Positions 1 through 7,197 of a stretch of 34,216 bases of DNA are shown one piece after another. Source of the stretch: Actinacidiphila oryziradicis (lineage in GTDB: Bacteria > Actinomycetota > Actinomycetes > Streptomycetales > Streptomycetaceae). The stretch lies in the NCBI RefSeq assembly GCF_005047355.1, contig NZ_SUMC01000078.1:1-34216 (forward strand). The letters run 5' to 3'. A model generated the notes under the pieces. The model saw only the letters and a program-made list of their open reading frames with translations. It ran no database searches and was not told the origin of the DNA. The position numbers and the translations under genes are program-made. Position 1 is the first letter of the stretch. Each line of letters opens with the position of its first letter.

Positions 1-90
1 GACAGCCGGCACGTCGCGACTGTTCACCAACTCCCGCAACTCAGCGGTCTGTTCCACAGAGAGCTCCATGCCAGAACCAACGAGCCCCAT
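1..90 (-). CDS. IS630-family transposase, N-terminal fragment (runs off the left edge)
   Basis: On the minus strand an open frame begins at ATG 69 or, in the same frame, at ATG 90 and runs off the window edge. It reads MELSVEQTAELRELVNSRDV and onward, which I recognise as the beginning of the helix-turn-helix region of Streptomyces IS630-type transposases. Only about 23-30 residues are visible, so neither the DDE catalytic domain nor the element's far end can be judged. Which start is used cannot be decided, because neither has a clear ribosome binding site. The family call rests on recalled similarity over a short stretch. Confidence 0.55.
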   Translation of the reverse strand, partial: MGLVGSGMELSVEQTAELRELVNSRDVPAV

Positions 91-274
91 CGATCAAAGT
101 AACGACTGCAGGATCACGAGACACTAGCCTCCGCGTTTCATTCGAGCTTGGCTGAGCTGGGTTGATGTCGTCGGCTGTGGTCGTGGAGCACCGAGGCTCG
201 GCCTATTCGCGGCCAACCGATGCCTCAGCAAGACTCGGCATGGAGATGACAGCGCAAACAGCCGATGAGCCCAG

Positions 275-322
275 GGCCTCCGGAGCCGTGTGCGCAGGTT
301 CGAATCCTACTGGGGGGGGCAC
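275..322 (+). pseudogene. 3' half of a tRNA-Arg(CCG)-like gene, decayed
   Basis: The segment contains an anticodon-arm-like stretch with CTCCGGA (would-be anticodon CCG), then GCAGGTTCGAATCCTAC, a T-arm with one mismatch in its stem, then an acceptor-like run ending GGGGGGGCAC. No D-arm or 5' acceptor half precedes it. This is the shape left when an element integrates into a tRNA gene and only the 3' half is duplicated. The tRNA-Arg(CCG) assignment comes from the anticodon loop and recalled Streptomyces tRNA sequence and could be wrong. A functional tRNA is unlikely. Confidence 0.5.
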
Positions 323-339
323 CTCGCACCAGGTGCCGG

Positions 340-379
340 AAGACCCCGCCACCAGCCAAGGCGCTGGATGCGGGGTCTT
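340..379 (+). terminator. Hairpin terminator after the tRNA-Arg remnant
   Basis: A perfect 10-bp stem (AAGACCCCGC with GCGGGGTCTT) closes a loop that itself contains a CCAGC/GCTGG mini-stem, followed by TTTGCG. The position just past a tRNA 3' end fits a tRNA terminator carried along in the duplicated attachment region. Confidence 0.6.
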
Positions 380-436
380 TGCGTGTGCACAGGCGAGTGC
401 GGCCGAATGCAGCCCGATGACGGTGATCACGTACCA

Positions 437-446
437 CCTTGGCGCC
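437..446. repeat. 10-bp target site duplication, left copy
   Basis: CCTTGGCGCC directly abuts the left inverted end of the IS4-family element. The identical 10 bases abut the right end at 2161-2170. Confidence 0.85.
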
Positions 447-2160
447 CAACACCGTTGCGTTTAGCAGCGGGCACGGCATGCAAGCCCGTGTTCGAAGAAC
501 ATGATGTCGGCCTGGAAGATGTAGGTCTGGGCGGTCTGGGGGTGTTGTCCGGCGTTCGGCCCGTACTTGGTGGTGGGGTTCTTGCGGGAGCGGGCCTTGA
601 CACGGGGGCGGCGCCAGGCGGGCAGGAGGGTGCCCAGAACGGCCCGGCCGATCACGCCGGTCAGGTCGGTCGGGCTCGTGGGCAAGATGTTGCCGGCGGT
701 GGTGACCGTGTCGGCGGCCGTCGTCAGCAGGACGGTGAAGCTGATCCGGTCCATGTCCAAGCCAGGGTGACGCTGTGTCGGGCGGCGGTCAGCGCGGCGG
801 TGAAGGACGCGCGGTCCGGATCGCAGCCCTCGATCGCGTCGGTGGCGTCGATCATCGCGGTGCGCAGGAGCTGGTAGACCGTCAGCTGGGCCCACATCTC
901 CTGGCGCAGGCCCTGCGGGTCGCCCGACCGCAGGATGTGGCCCTTGAGCATGGTGTGACGTATGGCCAGGAACGCCACCTCTATCTCCCACCGCTGGTGA
1001 TACAGGGCGAACAGATCGGTCGCGGGGTGGCGGTGGGCGTCGGTCAGCGTGGTGACCAGACGGTAGACGCCCTGGTGAACACTGCCGTCAGCACAGGTCA
1101 CCGTGACCGTTGCCGCGATGACGCGGACCGGGACCCCGGCGATGACCGACAGGTAGGAGCCGTCGTGCAGCACCCGCAGGACAGCGGGTTTGCGGGACGC
1201 GGACGCGCGCAGCAGCACGGCCGCGCCGGCACGGTGGACGGCACGGATGAACGCGTTCGCGTCGAAGCCGCGGTCCGCCAGGACCAGCATGCCCGCCTTG
1301 ACGTGCTCGATGAGTTCCAGGGCGGTGTCCACTTCGCCACGCACCGGGCCCAGGACCGCGCCGAGCAGAGCGCGAGTGCCGGTCTCGACCAGGGCCATGA
1401 CCGACAGCAGCGGATAAGCGGCCACCGCGCCGGCGGCGAGTTTGTGCCGGCCCAGCCAGGCCACGTTGTCGGCGGTCTCGGGGACCCGGGTGGACTTGCA
1501 GCCGTCGAAGGCGACCGTGCGCATGCCCCGGTAGGACACTCCTACCGTGCGCGGCTGTCCCAGCGGGCCGGCGACCACCTCGAAGAGCTCGCGTAGCGGG
1601 TCCGGCCCCAGCCGTCGGCGCAGATCGGCCAGCCCGGCGTCGGTCAGCGTCGCCACCCGGTGCCCCATCTGGCTCACCGCCCCGGTCAGCATGTCCCACA
1701 CCCCCGCGTAGGACAGGTCCGGGAACAGGGCCAGGGCCAGCACGAAGTACACCGCCACCCGCATCGGCACCTGCCGTATCCGGCCCTGTCGGCCAGGACC
1801 GTCCAGCAGGTCGTCCACCAACTCGAAGGGTGCGAACCAGGTCAGAGCACCTAGATGCCCCGGAGCGAAGAGCCCGCGAGCCGTAGTGATGGTCTGGGTC
1901 AGCGTCATCGTGGCACACTGATCCGGCAACGGGACCTCCGGTGTTGGGCTGTCTTGGTCGACAACCCCAATTACCGCAGGTCCCATTCGCCTGTACTGCA
2001 ACTAGGAATCTTCACAGGCTACTTGACATGCCGTCGAAGCTTGCAACTTTCCGGCATTGGTTGATCGTCTTGCTCAGCACAAGTTGATCTATCAGGACGT
2101 CCCGTTGCGCCGTTCACCAGGGCTTGACGTACGACTCACAGCCCAAACGCAACGGTGTTG
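447..2160 (-). mobile_element. IS4-family insertion sequence with intact ends
   Basis: The element is 1714 bp long and bounded by perfect 16-bp terminal inverted repeats: CAACACCGTTGCGTTT at 447-462 and its reverse complement at 2145-2160. The 10-bp direct repeat CCTTGGCGCC flanks both ends exactly, which defines the insertion site. A 10-12 bp duplication is known for parts of the IS4 family. It carries one transposase frame on the minus strand, broken by a frameshift; its final TAA (461-463) straddles the inner edge of the left inverted repeat. Sequence outside the duplication (tRNA-like 3' end and terminator to the right) suggests insertion next to an older attachment site. Confidence 0.9.
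461..1908 (-). pseudogene. IS4-family DDE transposase, frameshifted near its C-terminus
   Basis: The first frame starts at ATG 1908 (MTLTQTITTARGLFAP) and shows the IS4 catalytic signature: the first Asp in VAFDGCKS, the second in VLADRGFD, and the YREK-type motif YHQRWEIEVAF...K. Near 765 it slips out of frame and ends at 724. The neighbouring frame continues the protein from LDMDRISFTV to the stop at 461, giving a basic tail (KARSRKNPTTKYGP). Joined, the product would be about 480 residues, normal for this family. The break lies after the catalytic Glu, so a partly active product is possible, but I infer an inactivated copy. Programmed frameshifting is not typical of IS4 and no obvious slippery run is seen. 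Confidence 0.85.
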
Positions 2161-2170
2161 CCTTGGCGCC
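2161..2170. repeat. 10-bp target site duplication, right copy
   Basis: CCTTGGCGCC, identical to 437-446, directly follows the right inverted repeat of the IS4-family element. Confidence 0.85.
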
Positions 2171-2189
2171 TCTTGGGTGCCCCTCGCAG

Positions 2190-2223
2190 CGTCACCGTGG
2201 GTTCAAATCCCACACCCACTGCC
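2190..2223 (+). pseudogene. Second tRNA 3' end (Ser/Leu-like), 5' part missing
   Basis: A perfect T-arm, GTGGG-TTCAAAT-CCCAC, at 2197-2213 is followed by an acceptor-like 3' strand ACCCACT, a discriminator G and CC. No matching 5' acceptor strand (AGTGGGT) or anticodon arm is found upstream, even if the IS4 element is removed in silico. I infer another attachment-site remnant, this time of a different tRNA gene. Isotype is uncertain. Confidence 0.45.
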
Positions 2224-2247
2224 TAGCCAAGCGAATGACCAGCTCAC

Positions 2248-2278
2248 AAGGGGTGCCCGCGTCAGGCGGGCACCCCTT
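2248..2278 (+). terminator. Terminator behind the second tRNA 3' end
   Basis: A perfect 13-bp stem (AAGGGGTGCCCGC with its complement) with a 5-nt loop, followed by T-rich bases. It sits 25 nt after the tRNA-like 3' end, as expected for a tRNA terminator. Confidence 0.75.
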
Positions 2279-2331
2279 TGCGTTGCATCCTGGCTCACTT
2301 GACTTGCTGGTATCCCACCGCTGACCAGCGG

Positions 2332-2350
2332 GTGGACCAGGTGTGGACCA
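2332..2350. repeat. Direct repeat pair GTGGACCA
   Basis: GTGGACCA occurs at 2332-2339 and 2343-2350, 11 bp apart. Spacing and placement just right of a tRNA 3' end mirror the arm-type repeats seen beside the tRNA-Ser cores, but the sequence differs, so this could be the arm site of a different recombinase. The role is inferred. Confidence 0.35.
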
Positions 2351-2438
2351 GGATCAGGGCCGCTCAGGCCTGAGCACGGACCGCCCATGCCTCTCTATGC
2401 CTCAGGGGTCTGGCGTCCACCGAGATGAACCTGGCGTA

Positions 2439-2456
2439 GTCTCATCCGCAGTCTCG
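2439..2456. repeat. Arm-type repeat pair A (left of core 1)
   Basis: GTCTCA at 2439-2444 and GTCTCG at 2451-2456, 12 bp apart, lie about 100 bp left of the tRNA-Ser core at 2553. Similar pairs accompany all four cores; see the finding on arm sites. Confidence 0.5.
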
Positions 2457-2552
2457 TTCACCACCGTTCGGGCGCGTTCAGCGGAGATCGCTGAGCCTGC
2501 CCGACCGGGGTTCTGAACCGCCCTGAACGCCGCCGCACTATGGCATGCAGAG

Positions 2553-2607
2553 TTGGAAAGCGTGTTGGGGGCAACCCCTCACGAGTTCGAATCTCGTATC
2601 CTCCGCA
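2553..2607 (+). repeat. tRNA-Ser(GGA) 3' half, attachment core 1
   Basis: The copy starts exactly at the anticodon loop (TTGGAAAG, anticodon GGA), continues through the long variable arm (GTTGGGGGCAACCCC) and T-arm (ACGAGTTCGAATCTCGT), and ends in the acceptor strand ATCCTCCGC. There is no 5' half, so it cannot be a working tRNA. Starting in the anticodon loop is typical of crossover sites used by tyrosine integrases at tRNA genes. Near-identical copies lie at 7605, 18160 and 27701. Confidence 0.85.
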
Positions 2608-2623
2608 CCCGCCCACCAGGGCA

Positions 2624-2662
2624 AACGAAGGCCCCGACCTGATCATGGTCGGGGCCTTCGTT
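2624..2662 (+). terminator. Terminator after core 1
   Basis: A perfect 16-bp stem around ATGGTC/GACC with a 7-nt loop follows the tRNA-Ser 3' end by 17 nt. The same arrangement with diverged sequence follows cores 3 and 4. Confidence 0.75.
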
Positions 2663-2670
2663 GTGTCTCC

Positions 2671-2688
2671 GTCTCATTTTTCGTCTCA
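2671..2688. repeat. Arm-type repeat pair B (right of core 1)
   Basis: GTCTCA at 2671-2676 and 2683-2688, 12 bp apart. The second hexamer contains the stop codon of the integrase (TGA on the minus strand, 2686-2688). The same overlap recurs at 18277-18294. Confidence 0.55.
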
Positions 2689-3588
2689 TTGGGGGCCGGA
2701 TGAGCCCCACAGCTTCTCACCGACCTGGTCCGCCACCTTGCGGAGCATCGGACCAGTGACGTGCATGTATCGGGCCCGCATCCGTGCCGCGCCGCCCGGC
2801 TCCCAGCCCATGATCGCGTCAACGATCACGTCAGGGACGCCAAGGAGGAGGAGAACCGTGCCCGCTGTGTGCCGGGCGTCGTGAAGCCGCCCATCGCGTA
2901 CGCCCGCGTCCCGCAGGAGCCGCTTCCAGACGTGGTAATCGGTGCTCGGATGCAAGGGCCCGCCCGTGGGCGAGGCGAACACATATCCCGTGCCCGCCCA
3001 GTCGGCACCAACCTCCGCGCTCTCGCTTTCCTGCTCCTCCTTGTGCTTGCGGAGAAGCTTGATGAGCGGATCGGGCAGGCCGACAGTACGGCGGCCAGAG
3101 CGGGACTTCGTGTTCTTGTGCTCGCGCCGCTTCTGTTCCCGCTTCGGACAGAAACCCGGCTTCCTGCCGCACGGCTCATCACCGCAGCCGTGGCGGTACT
3201 TCGGCCCGGGCCTGTTCTTGCGGATGCGGACGTAACCGGCGTCGAGGTCCACGTCTTCCCAGTGCAGCGCGAGAGCTTCCCCTTGGCGGAGGCCGAGCGC
3301 CAGGGCGATGACCCACCGCGCGCTGTTCCGGAGCTTCGAAGCCTCCAGAAGCAGGCTCTGCACCTCCTCGATGCTGAACGGCTCGACCTCATCCTCTTCG
3401 ATCCGGGGAGCCCCGCGAGCGCAACCCGGACGGTGCGGTGGACATGGTGCGCGGTCGCGGCCTTGCTGCCGTTGCGCTGCATCTTTGCGTAGAAGGCCTC
3501 CAGGTGCTCCGGCTCTAGGCGGTCGAGGCGGTGCGCGCCGATGCCAGGAACCAGGTGGACGCGGACGTCTACCTCGTAGGGCCCGCGG
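2686..3588 (-). pseudogene. int: Tyrosine recombinase (integrase) 1, internally deleted and frameshifted
   Basis: The N-terminal SAM-like core-binding part (YEVDVRVHLVPGIG ... LEAFYAKMQRNGSK) reads in one frame from about 3588 to 3435. The frame is then lost at a junction near RTVRVAL where the segment before RIEEDEVEP is missing. The catalytic part continues in the next frame from about 3410 to the stop at 2686. It keeps the first Arg (GLRQGEALAL), a Cys-rich insert (CGDEPCGRKPGFC), box II (RLHDARHTAGT) and the Tyr nucleophile region (RARYMHVTGPM). Upstream the gene is fused to a TetR tail near 3575, so its own start is gone. It abuts core 1, as expected for an element integrated at tRNA-Ser. 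Inactive by inference. Confidence 0.85.
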
Positions 3589-3940
3589 CGGCTTCTGCGG
3601 CCCGGTCGGCGGCGGCTTCGTCGAGGTGATCGCCGGTGGTCAGCAGCCGGTAGCAGAGGGGGGCGAAGAGAGCGCGGATCACCTCATGGGTGTCGGTACC
3701 CTCGGGCACCTCGCCCCGGTCAACGGCCCGCTGGACACAGGGAGCCCACCCCTTGACGCGGATGTCGTAGAAGTGACGCAATGCCTCGGCCGTCTTCGCC
3801 TCGGAGGTGGCCGCCGCGATGACGGCCTTGAACAGCGCCCCTGCCGTGGATCGGCCAAGGTGCGTTGCACCAGTCGGGCGTTGGCCTTCAGGTCGCCGAG
3901 CAGCGAGCCGGTCTCGGTACGCGGCAGCGACGGGGCGAAT
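3569..3940 (-). pseudogene. TetR-family regulator, C-terminal remnant
   Basis: A TetR/AcrR ligand-binding half is readable in two frames: TGSLLGDLKANARLVQRTLADPRQG (frame ending 3679), then AVIAAATSEAKTAEALRHFYD through VIRALFAPLCYRLLTTGDHLDEAAADRAAE to 3569. The DNA-binding helix-turn-helix is missing and a frameshift lies near 3850. The 3' end is joined directly to integrase 1. It points away from the PA14 gene and may once have controlled it through the inverted repeat at 4032-4050, but that is inference. Confidence 0.7.
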
Positions 3941-4031
3941 GTTGCGTGCAGGGGCACTGGCCACCGGCGGCGACCGGAAATCGCTTGGTCGTACAACCAT
4001 AGGCTGCTCTCATGAATCTCACATCTCGTAC

Positions 4032-4050
4032 GACTGTCTGAGGGACAGTC
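4032..4050. promoter_or_regulatory. Inverted repeat upstream of the PA14 gene
   Basis: GACTGTC and GACAGTC form a perfect 7-bp inverted repeat with a 5-nt spacer. It lies between the TetR remnant and the secreted PA14 gene, 22 bp before the GTG start, so it is a candidate operator of the lost TetR protein. Confidence 0.45.
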
Positions 4051-4071
4051 ACGTACTCAAAAGGGAACACA

Positions 4072-5114
4072 GTGCGCAGTGTCGGAAGATCCCGTCTGGC
4101 CACCGCGACCGCGGTGGGGGTCGCGTTGACGGGCGGTCTTGTCGCGGTTGCCGCCTCGCCGGCGTCGGCGGCGTCGGCGGCATCGTGCGCGACGAACACC
4201 TACACCCGGCAGTTCTTCGCGAACACCGGCTTTTCAGGCGCCCCAAAGCGCACGGACTGTGACACCGCGATCAACGAGAACTGGGGCACCAACTCGCCCG
4301 GAGTCTCCGGCGTCGGCAAGGACAACTTCGGTGTCCGATGGAGCGTGAAGCGCGACTTCGGCTCTGGCGGTCCCTTCGCGTTCACCGCGTCCGGCCAGGA
4401 CGGCATCCGCGTCTACCTCGACGGCGTACGCAAGATCGACCTGTGGAAGAACGGGGCCGCCACCGTCTCCAAGACGGTCAACCTGACCATCCCCAAGGGC
4501 ACGCACAGCCTCCGCATCGACTACGTCAACTGGAACGGCGCCGCCGCCGTCAAGTTCGCCTACACCCCGCGTACCGGGGCCTCCGTGGACCACGTGGCCC
4601 CACTCACGCCGACCGGGCTGTCGATCGCCCGGGACGCCGGCGCCAAGCGGAACGTCCTGCGCTGGTCGGCGAACAAGGAGATGGACGTGGCCGGTTACCG
4701 CGTCTACCGCCGCACCCCCGACCGGACCTCCTTCGGCAGCCCCATCACACGGTCACCGGCACGACCTTCACTGACACCACCGCCGGCACGACCACCCACC
4801 TCTACGAGGTCCGCGCGGTCGACAAGTCGGGCAACACCTCCGCAGGAACGGCCGACGTCTCGGTCACCGGCAACCCGACCTTCCTGCGCCAGTACTTCGC
4901 CAACACCACCCTCACCGGCACCCCGAAGCGCACCGACACCGACACCGCGATCAGCGAGAACTGGGGCAGCAACTCGCCCGGCGTGTCCGGCGTCGGCAAG
5001 GACAACTTCGGGGTGCGCTGGCAGATCACCCGTGACTTCGGCTCCGGCGGCCCCTTCACGTTCACAGCCTCCGGCCAGGACGGCATCCGCGTCTACCTCG
5101 ACGGCGTACGCCAC
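4072..5114 (+). pseudogene. Secreted PA14 / fibronectin-III protein, frameshifted and 3'-truncated
   Basis: Translation would start at GTG 4072, with AAGGGA 7 nt upstream. A typical Sec signal peptide follows (RSRLATATAVGVALTGG ... ASPASA). Then comes a PA14-like domain (residues about 40-170: FFANTGFSGAPKRTD, GVSGVGKDNFGVRW, FGSGGPF, DGIRVYLDG), a fibronectin type III domain (VLRWSANKEMDVAGYRVYRR), and a second PA14 domain nearly repeating the first. The frame is lost near 4743 inside the Fn3 domain; the next frame carries on (TVTGTTFTDTTAGTTTHLYEV). The second PA14 stops abruptly at GIRVYLDGVR, where the TetR promoter begins. Such domains usually bind carbohydrate or protein outside the cell. 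I infer an inactive gene cut by insertion of the TetR-SDR segment. Confidence 0.8.
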
Positions 5115-5118
5115 CGAC

Positions 5119-5145
5119 TTGACTGACTGGCCACTCATTTATACG
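5119..5145 (+). promoter_or_regulatory. Promoter and operator of the TetR gene
   Basis: TTGACT (5119-5124) and TATACG (5140-5145) form a possible -35/-10 pair with a short 15-bp spacer. The 23 bases at 5120-5142 recur in inverted orientation at 5756-5778 with 18 of 23 identical, upstream of the SDR gene. This is the arrangement of a TetR protein controlling itself and its neighbour. No Shine-Dalgarno precedes ATG 5154. Confidence 0.6.
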
Positions 5146-5153
5146 CTTCAGCC

Positions 5154-5723
5154 ATGGCCCGACCGAAGAGTAAAGACAAGAGGGACGCGCTGATGGCAGC
5201 GGCGACTCGTGTCATCGTCGCGCAGGGCCTCAGCGCGCCGACGGCGGTCATTGCGCGGGAAGCAGGCACCTCGAACGGCTCGCTGTTCACCTACTTCGCG
5301 ACGAAGGCCGAGCTCTTTAACCAGCTCTACCTTGAGCTGAAAAGCGGGATGGCCAACGCCTCGCTGGAAGGGTTTTCGGTGGAGGCTCCGCCGCGCGAGC
5401 AGTTTTCTCGTATGTGGTCGAACTGGACGCGCTGGGCGACGTCGAACCCGGACGAGAGGCGGGCTCTCGCCCTCCTGGGCGTCTCCGACGACATCAACCA
5501 GGAGACTCGCGCCGCCTCGCATCAGGCGATGGCGGACGTCGCGGGAATTCTCGAGCGGGTGCGCGCCCGCGGGCCGATGCGGGACGCGTCGACGGATTTT
5601 GTCGGCGCGATGATGAACTCGCTGGCCGAAGCGACGATGGACTTCATGATCGAGGACCCCGACAACGCCGACGAACACCGCAGGGTCGGGTTCGACGCTC
5701 TGTGTCGGATGCTGGGCTGCTGA
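5154..5723 (+). CDS. TetR/AcrR-family transcriptional regulator
   Basis: Complete 189-residue protein, normal length for TetR. The N-terminal helix-turn-helix is intact (RDALMAAATRVIVAQG, TAVIAREAGTSNGSLFTYF, ATKAELFNQL at residues about 10-55). The helical ligand-binding half follows (FSRMWSNWTRWATSNPDERRALALLGVSDDI). It lies 69 bp before an SDR gene on the same strand and its promoter shares an operator-like sequence with that gene, so it probably represses itself and the SDR until a small-molecule inducer binds. The ligand is unknown. The gene starts about 40 bp after the broken end of the PA14 gene, a sign that it arrived by insertion. Confidence 0.9.
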   Translation: MARPKSKDKRDALMAAATRVIVAQGLSAPTAVIAREAGTSNGSLFTYFATKAELFNQLYLELKSGMANASLEGFSVEAPPREQFSRMWSNWTRWATSNPDERRALALLGVSDDINQETRAASHQAMADVAGILERVRARGPMRDASTDFVGAMMNSLAEATMDFMIEDPDNADEHRRVGFDALCRMLGC

Positions 5724-5755
5724 ATGGTCGGATGTTGGGCTGCATTCTTTTGCCG

Positions 5756-5778
5756 ATAAATGACTGACTAGACAGACA
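5756..5778 (-). promoter_or_regulatory. Operator-like inverted copy upstream of the SDR gene
   Basis: These 23 bases are the reverse complement of 5120-5142 with five mismatches. The centre GACTGACTAGACAGAC is itself quasi-palindromic around CTAG. It lies 14 bp before the SDR start codon, so bound repressor would block transcription or translation start. Confidence 0.6.
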
Positions 5779-5792
5779 GCTAAGGAGCGCAC

Positions 5793-6713
5793 ATGGCGAA
5801 GACAGGTTCGGGCGAGCGCAAGGCGTACATCATCACCGGCCCGACGTCGGGCATCGGTTACCGCACGGCTCTGGAGTTGGCAAAGCACGGCACGGTCGTC
5901 CTGGTGGGCCGCAACCAAGGAAAGCTCGACGACGTGCAGAAGACGGTCGAGCGCGCGGGCCGGCATGCGGTGGCGGTCGTGTGCGACGTGTCGGATCTCG
6001 CGAGCGTACGGCGCGCGGCCGCGGAGATCATCGCGCTCGGTCTTCCGCTCGCGGGCCTGGTCAACAACGCAGGCCTCCTCGAGATGCGCGCCACGAAGAA
6101 CGCTCAGGGCTGGGACACGGCGTTCGCGACGAACCACCTCGGTCCGTTCGTGTTGACCGAGGCGCTCATGCCGCATCTCCCCGACGGCGCGAATGTGGTG
6201 TTCCTCTGCTCCGCCGTCGAAGACCCCGAGCGCAAGCCCGCCGTGGTCGCTGGGTTCCGCGGCGGTCGCTACATCTCTGCCGAGGCGAGCGCGCGCGGCG
6301 AGTGGAAGCCCGGTGGTTCCACCCAGCCCGGCGCCGACGCCTACGCGACGTCGAAGCAATGCAACCTCGCGACGGTGATGGCGTTCGCGCGCGAGACTCC
6401 GCGGTTGCGCTTCAACGCCGTCGAACCGGGCTTCAGCCCGGCTACGGGCCTCTCGCGCGACGCGAACGTCTTCCTGCGCCTGCTGGGGAAGTACGTCCTG
6501 GGGTTGCTCGCCCCGTTCATCAAGTACTGGAGCACCCCGGCGCGGGCCGCGAAGGTCGTCACGAACGCCCTGCTGAACGAGTCGGGAGAGACCGGCGTCT
6601 ACTACGACGAGCGGGGCCAGTCGATGCTCGGCTCGACGCAGGTGCACGACCCGAAGTTTCAAGACCGCGTCGTCGCAGAGACGCGCGCTCTGCTCTCGAC
6701 GGTGTTGACCTGA
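5793..6713 (+). CDS. Short-chain dehydrogenase/reductase (SDR), NAD(P)-dependent
   Basis: Complete 306-residue protein with AAGGAG 5 nt before its ATG. The Rossmann glycine motif TGPTSGIG lies at residues 15-22, NNAG near 93-96, and the catalytic pattern YATSK near 185 follows a Ser-rich strand. Length and the long insert before the Tyr resemble retinol-dehydrogenase/WW-oxidoreductase-like SDRs. Substrate is unknown. It lies directly behind a TetR regulator with a shared operator, so it is probably the regulated enzyme, perhaps detoxifying a carbonyl compound. A hairpin at 6715-6738 ends the unit. Confidence 0.9.
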   Translation: MAKTGSGERKAYIITGPTSGIGYRTALELAKHGTVVLVGRNQGKLDDVQKTVERAGRHAVAVVCDVSDLASVRRAAAEIIALGLPLAGLVNNAGLLEMRATKNAQGWDTAFATNHLGPFVLTEALMPHLPDGANVVFLCSAVEDPERKPAVVAGFRGGRYISAEASARGEWKPGGSTQPGADAYATSKQCNLATVMAFARETPRLRFNAVEPGFSPATGLSRDANVFLRLLGKYVLGLLAPFIKYWSTPARAAKVVTNALLNESGETGVYYDERGQSMLGSTQVHDPKFQDRVVAETRALLSTVLT

Positions 6714-6714
6714 A

Positions 6715-6738
6715 GCCAGCCCCCCTGGCGGGGCTGGC
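6715..6738. terminator. Bidirectional terminator between converging genes
   Basis: A perfect 9-bp stem GCCAGCCCC/GGGGCTGGC with a 6-nt loop lies two bases after the SDR stop and 8 bases before the end of the opposing gene. Confidence 0.65.
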
Positions 6739-6745
6739 CCCTCGG

Positions 6746-7144
6746 TCACTCGCTGGCAGGAATACTCGCCAGTCGCGAACGGCCGTCAACTCTCTTCCGC
6801 AGGGCTTGGTTCTCGGCGTAGAGATTCGCAGTAACCGTAGCGAGTGCATCGAGCTTGCCCTGCACTTCTGTGACCTGGGACTTTGCCTTCCTCAGCTGCT
6901 TGCGGAGCTCGTCGATCGTCTCGTCCCGGGCGACCTCTCCGGGAGTTCGGAGGACCGGGCGAGCAACGTTGGCGTCCCATTCGGCCAGCACCTCCTCAGC
7001 CCGGTGGACGGTCGCGTGGCTGACCTGGGCCTCGCGGGCAAGGTTCTCCTTCGTCAGGGCCCCGGCGGTGTGAAGGGGCTCACCGGCCAGCAGACGGGCC
7101 ATGGCCTCCCGCAGTTTTGCCTCCGTGGCGGCGGATACCGGCAT
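6746..7144 (-). CDS. Small HTH plus coiled-coil protein (KfrA-like)
   Basis: I choose ATG 7144 (MPVSAATEAKLREAMARLL) because GGAGG stands 8 nt upstream; an in-frame start at 7195 lacks such a site. The 132-residue product has an N-terminal helix-turn-helix-like part (LTKENLAREAQVSHATVHRAEEVLAEW, residues about 32-58) and a long charged helical C-terminal part (DETIDELRKQLRKAKSQVTEVQGKL) likely to form a coiled coil. This layout resembles KfrA-type DNA-binding proteins. Similar small proteins are, as I recall, found next to tyrosine recombinases in Streptomyces, but no recombinase stands beside this one. Function unknown; DNA binding is inferred. Confidence 0.65.
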   Translation of the reverse strand: MPVSAATEAKLREAMARLLAGEPLHTAGALTKENLAREAQVSHATVHRAEEVLAEWDANVARPVLRTPGEVARDETIDELRKQLRKAKSQVTEVQGKLDALATVTANLYAENQALRKRVDGRSRLASIPASE

Positions 7145-7197
7145 CAGGGATCGCCTCCGTTCTCCTTGAACGTCCGGGTGATCAGCCGGCATCACTG

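Larger units (their letters stand above)
91..446. other. Non-coding stretch with a tRNA remnant
   Basis: No convincing gene lies between the IS630 fragment and the IS4-family element. The stretch holds the tRNA-Arg-like 3' fragment (275-322) and its terminator (340-379), annotated separately. The open frames here have atypical third-position composition and I regard them as spurious. Confidence 0.6.

Noticed and set aside
765..775. Programmed frameshift in the IS4 transposase
   Set aside because: No slippery heptamer or strong downstream structure was seen, and the IS4 family is not known for programmed shifting, so I treat it as a mutation.
5732..5748. GTTGGGCTGCATTC near the end of the TetR gene as a further arm site
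   Set aside because: It is better explained as part of a local duplication with the preceding CGGATGCTGGGCTGC; no second hexamer stands at 12-bp spacing.
5148..6749. 533-codon minus-strand frame opposite the TetR and SDR genes
   Set aside because: It is the shadow of two well-supported genes; its content is Arg/Ala/Val-rich with no domain and no start site.
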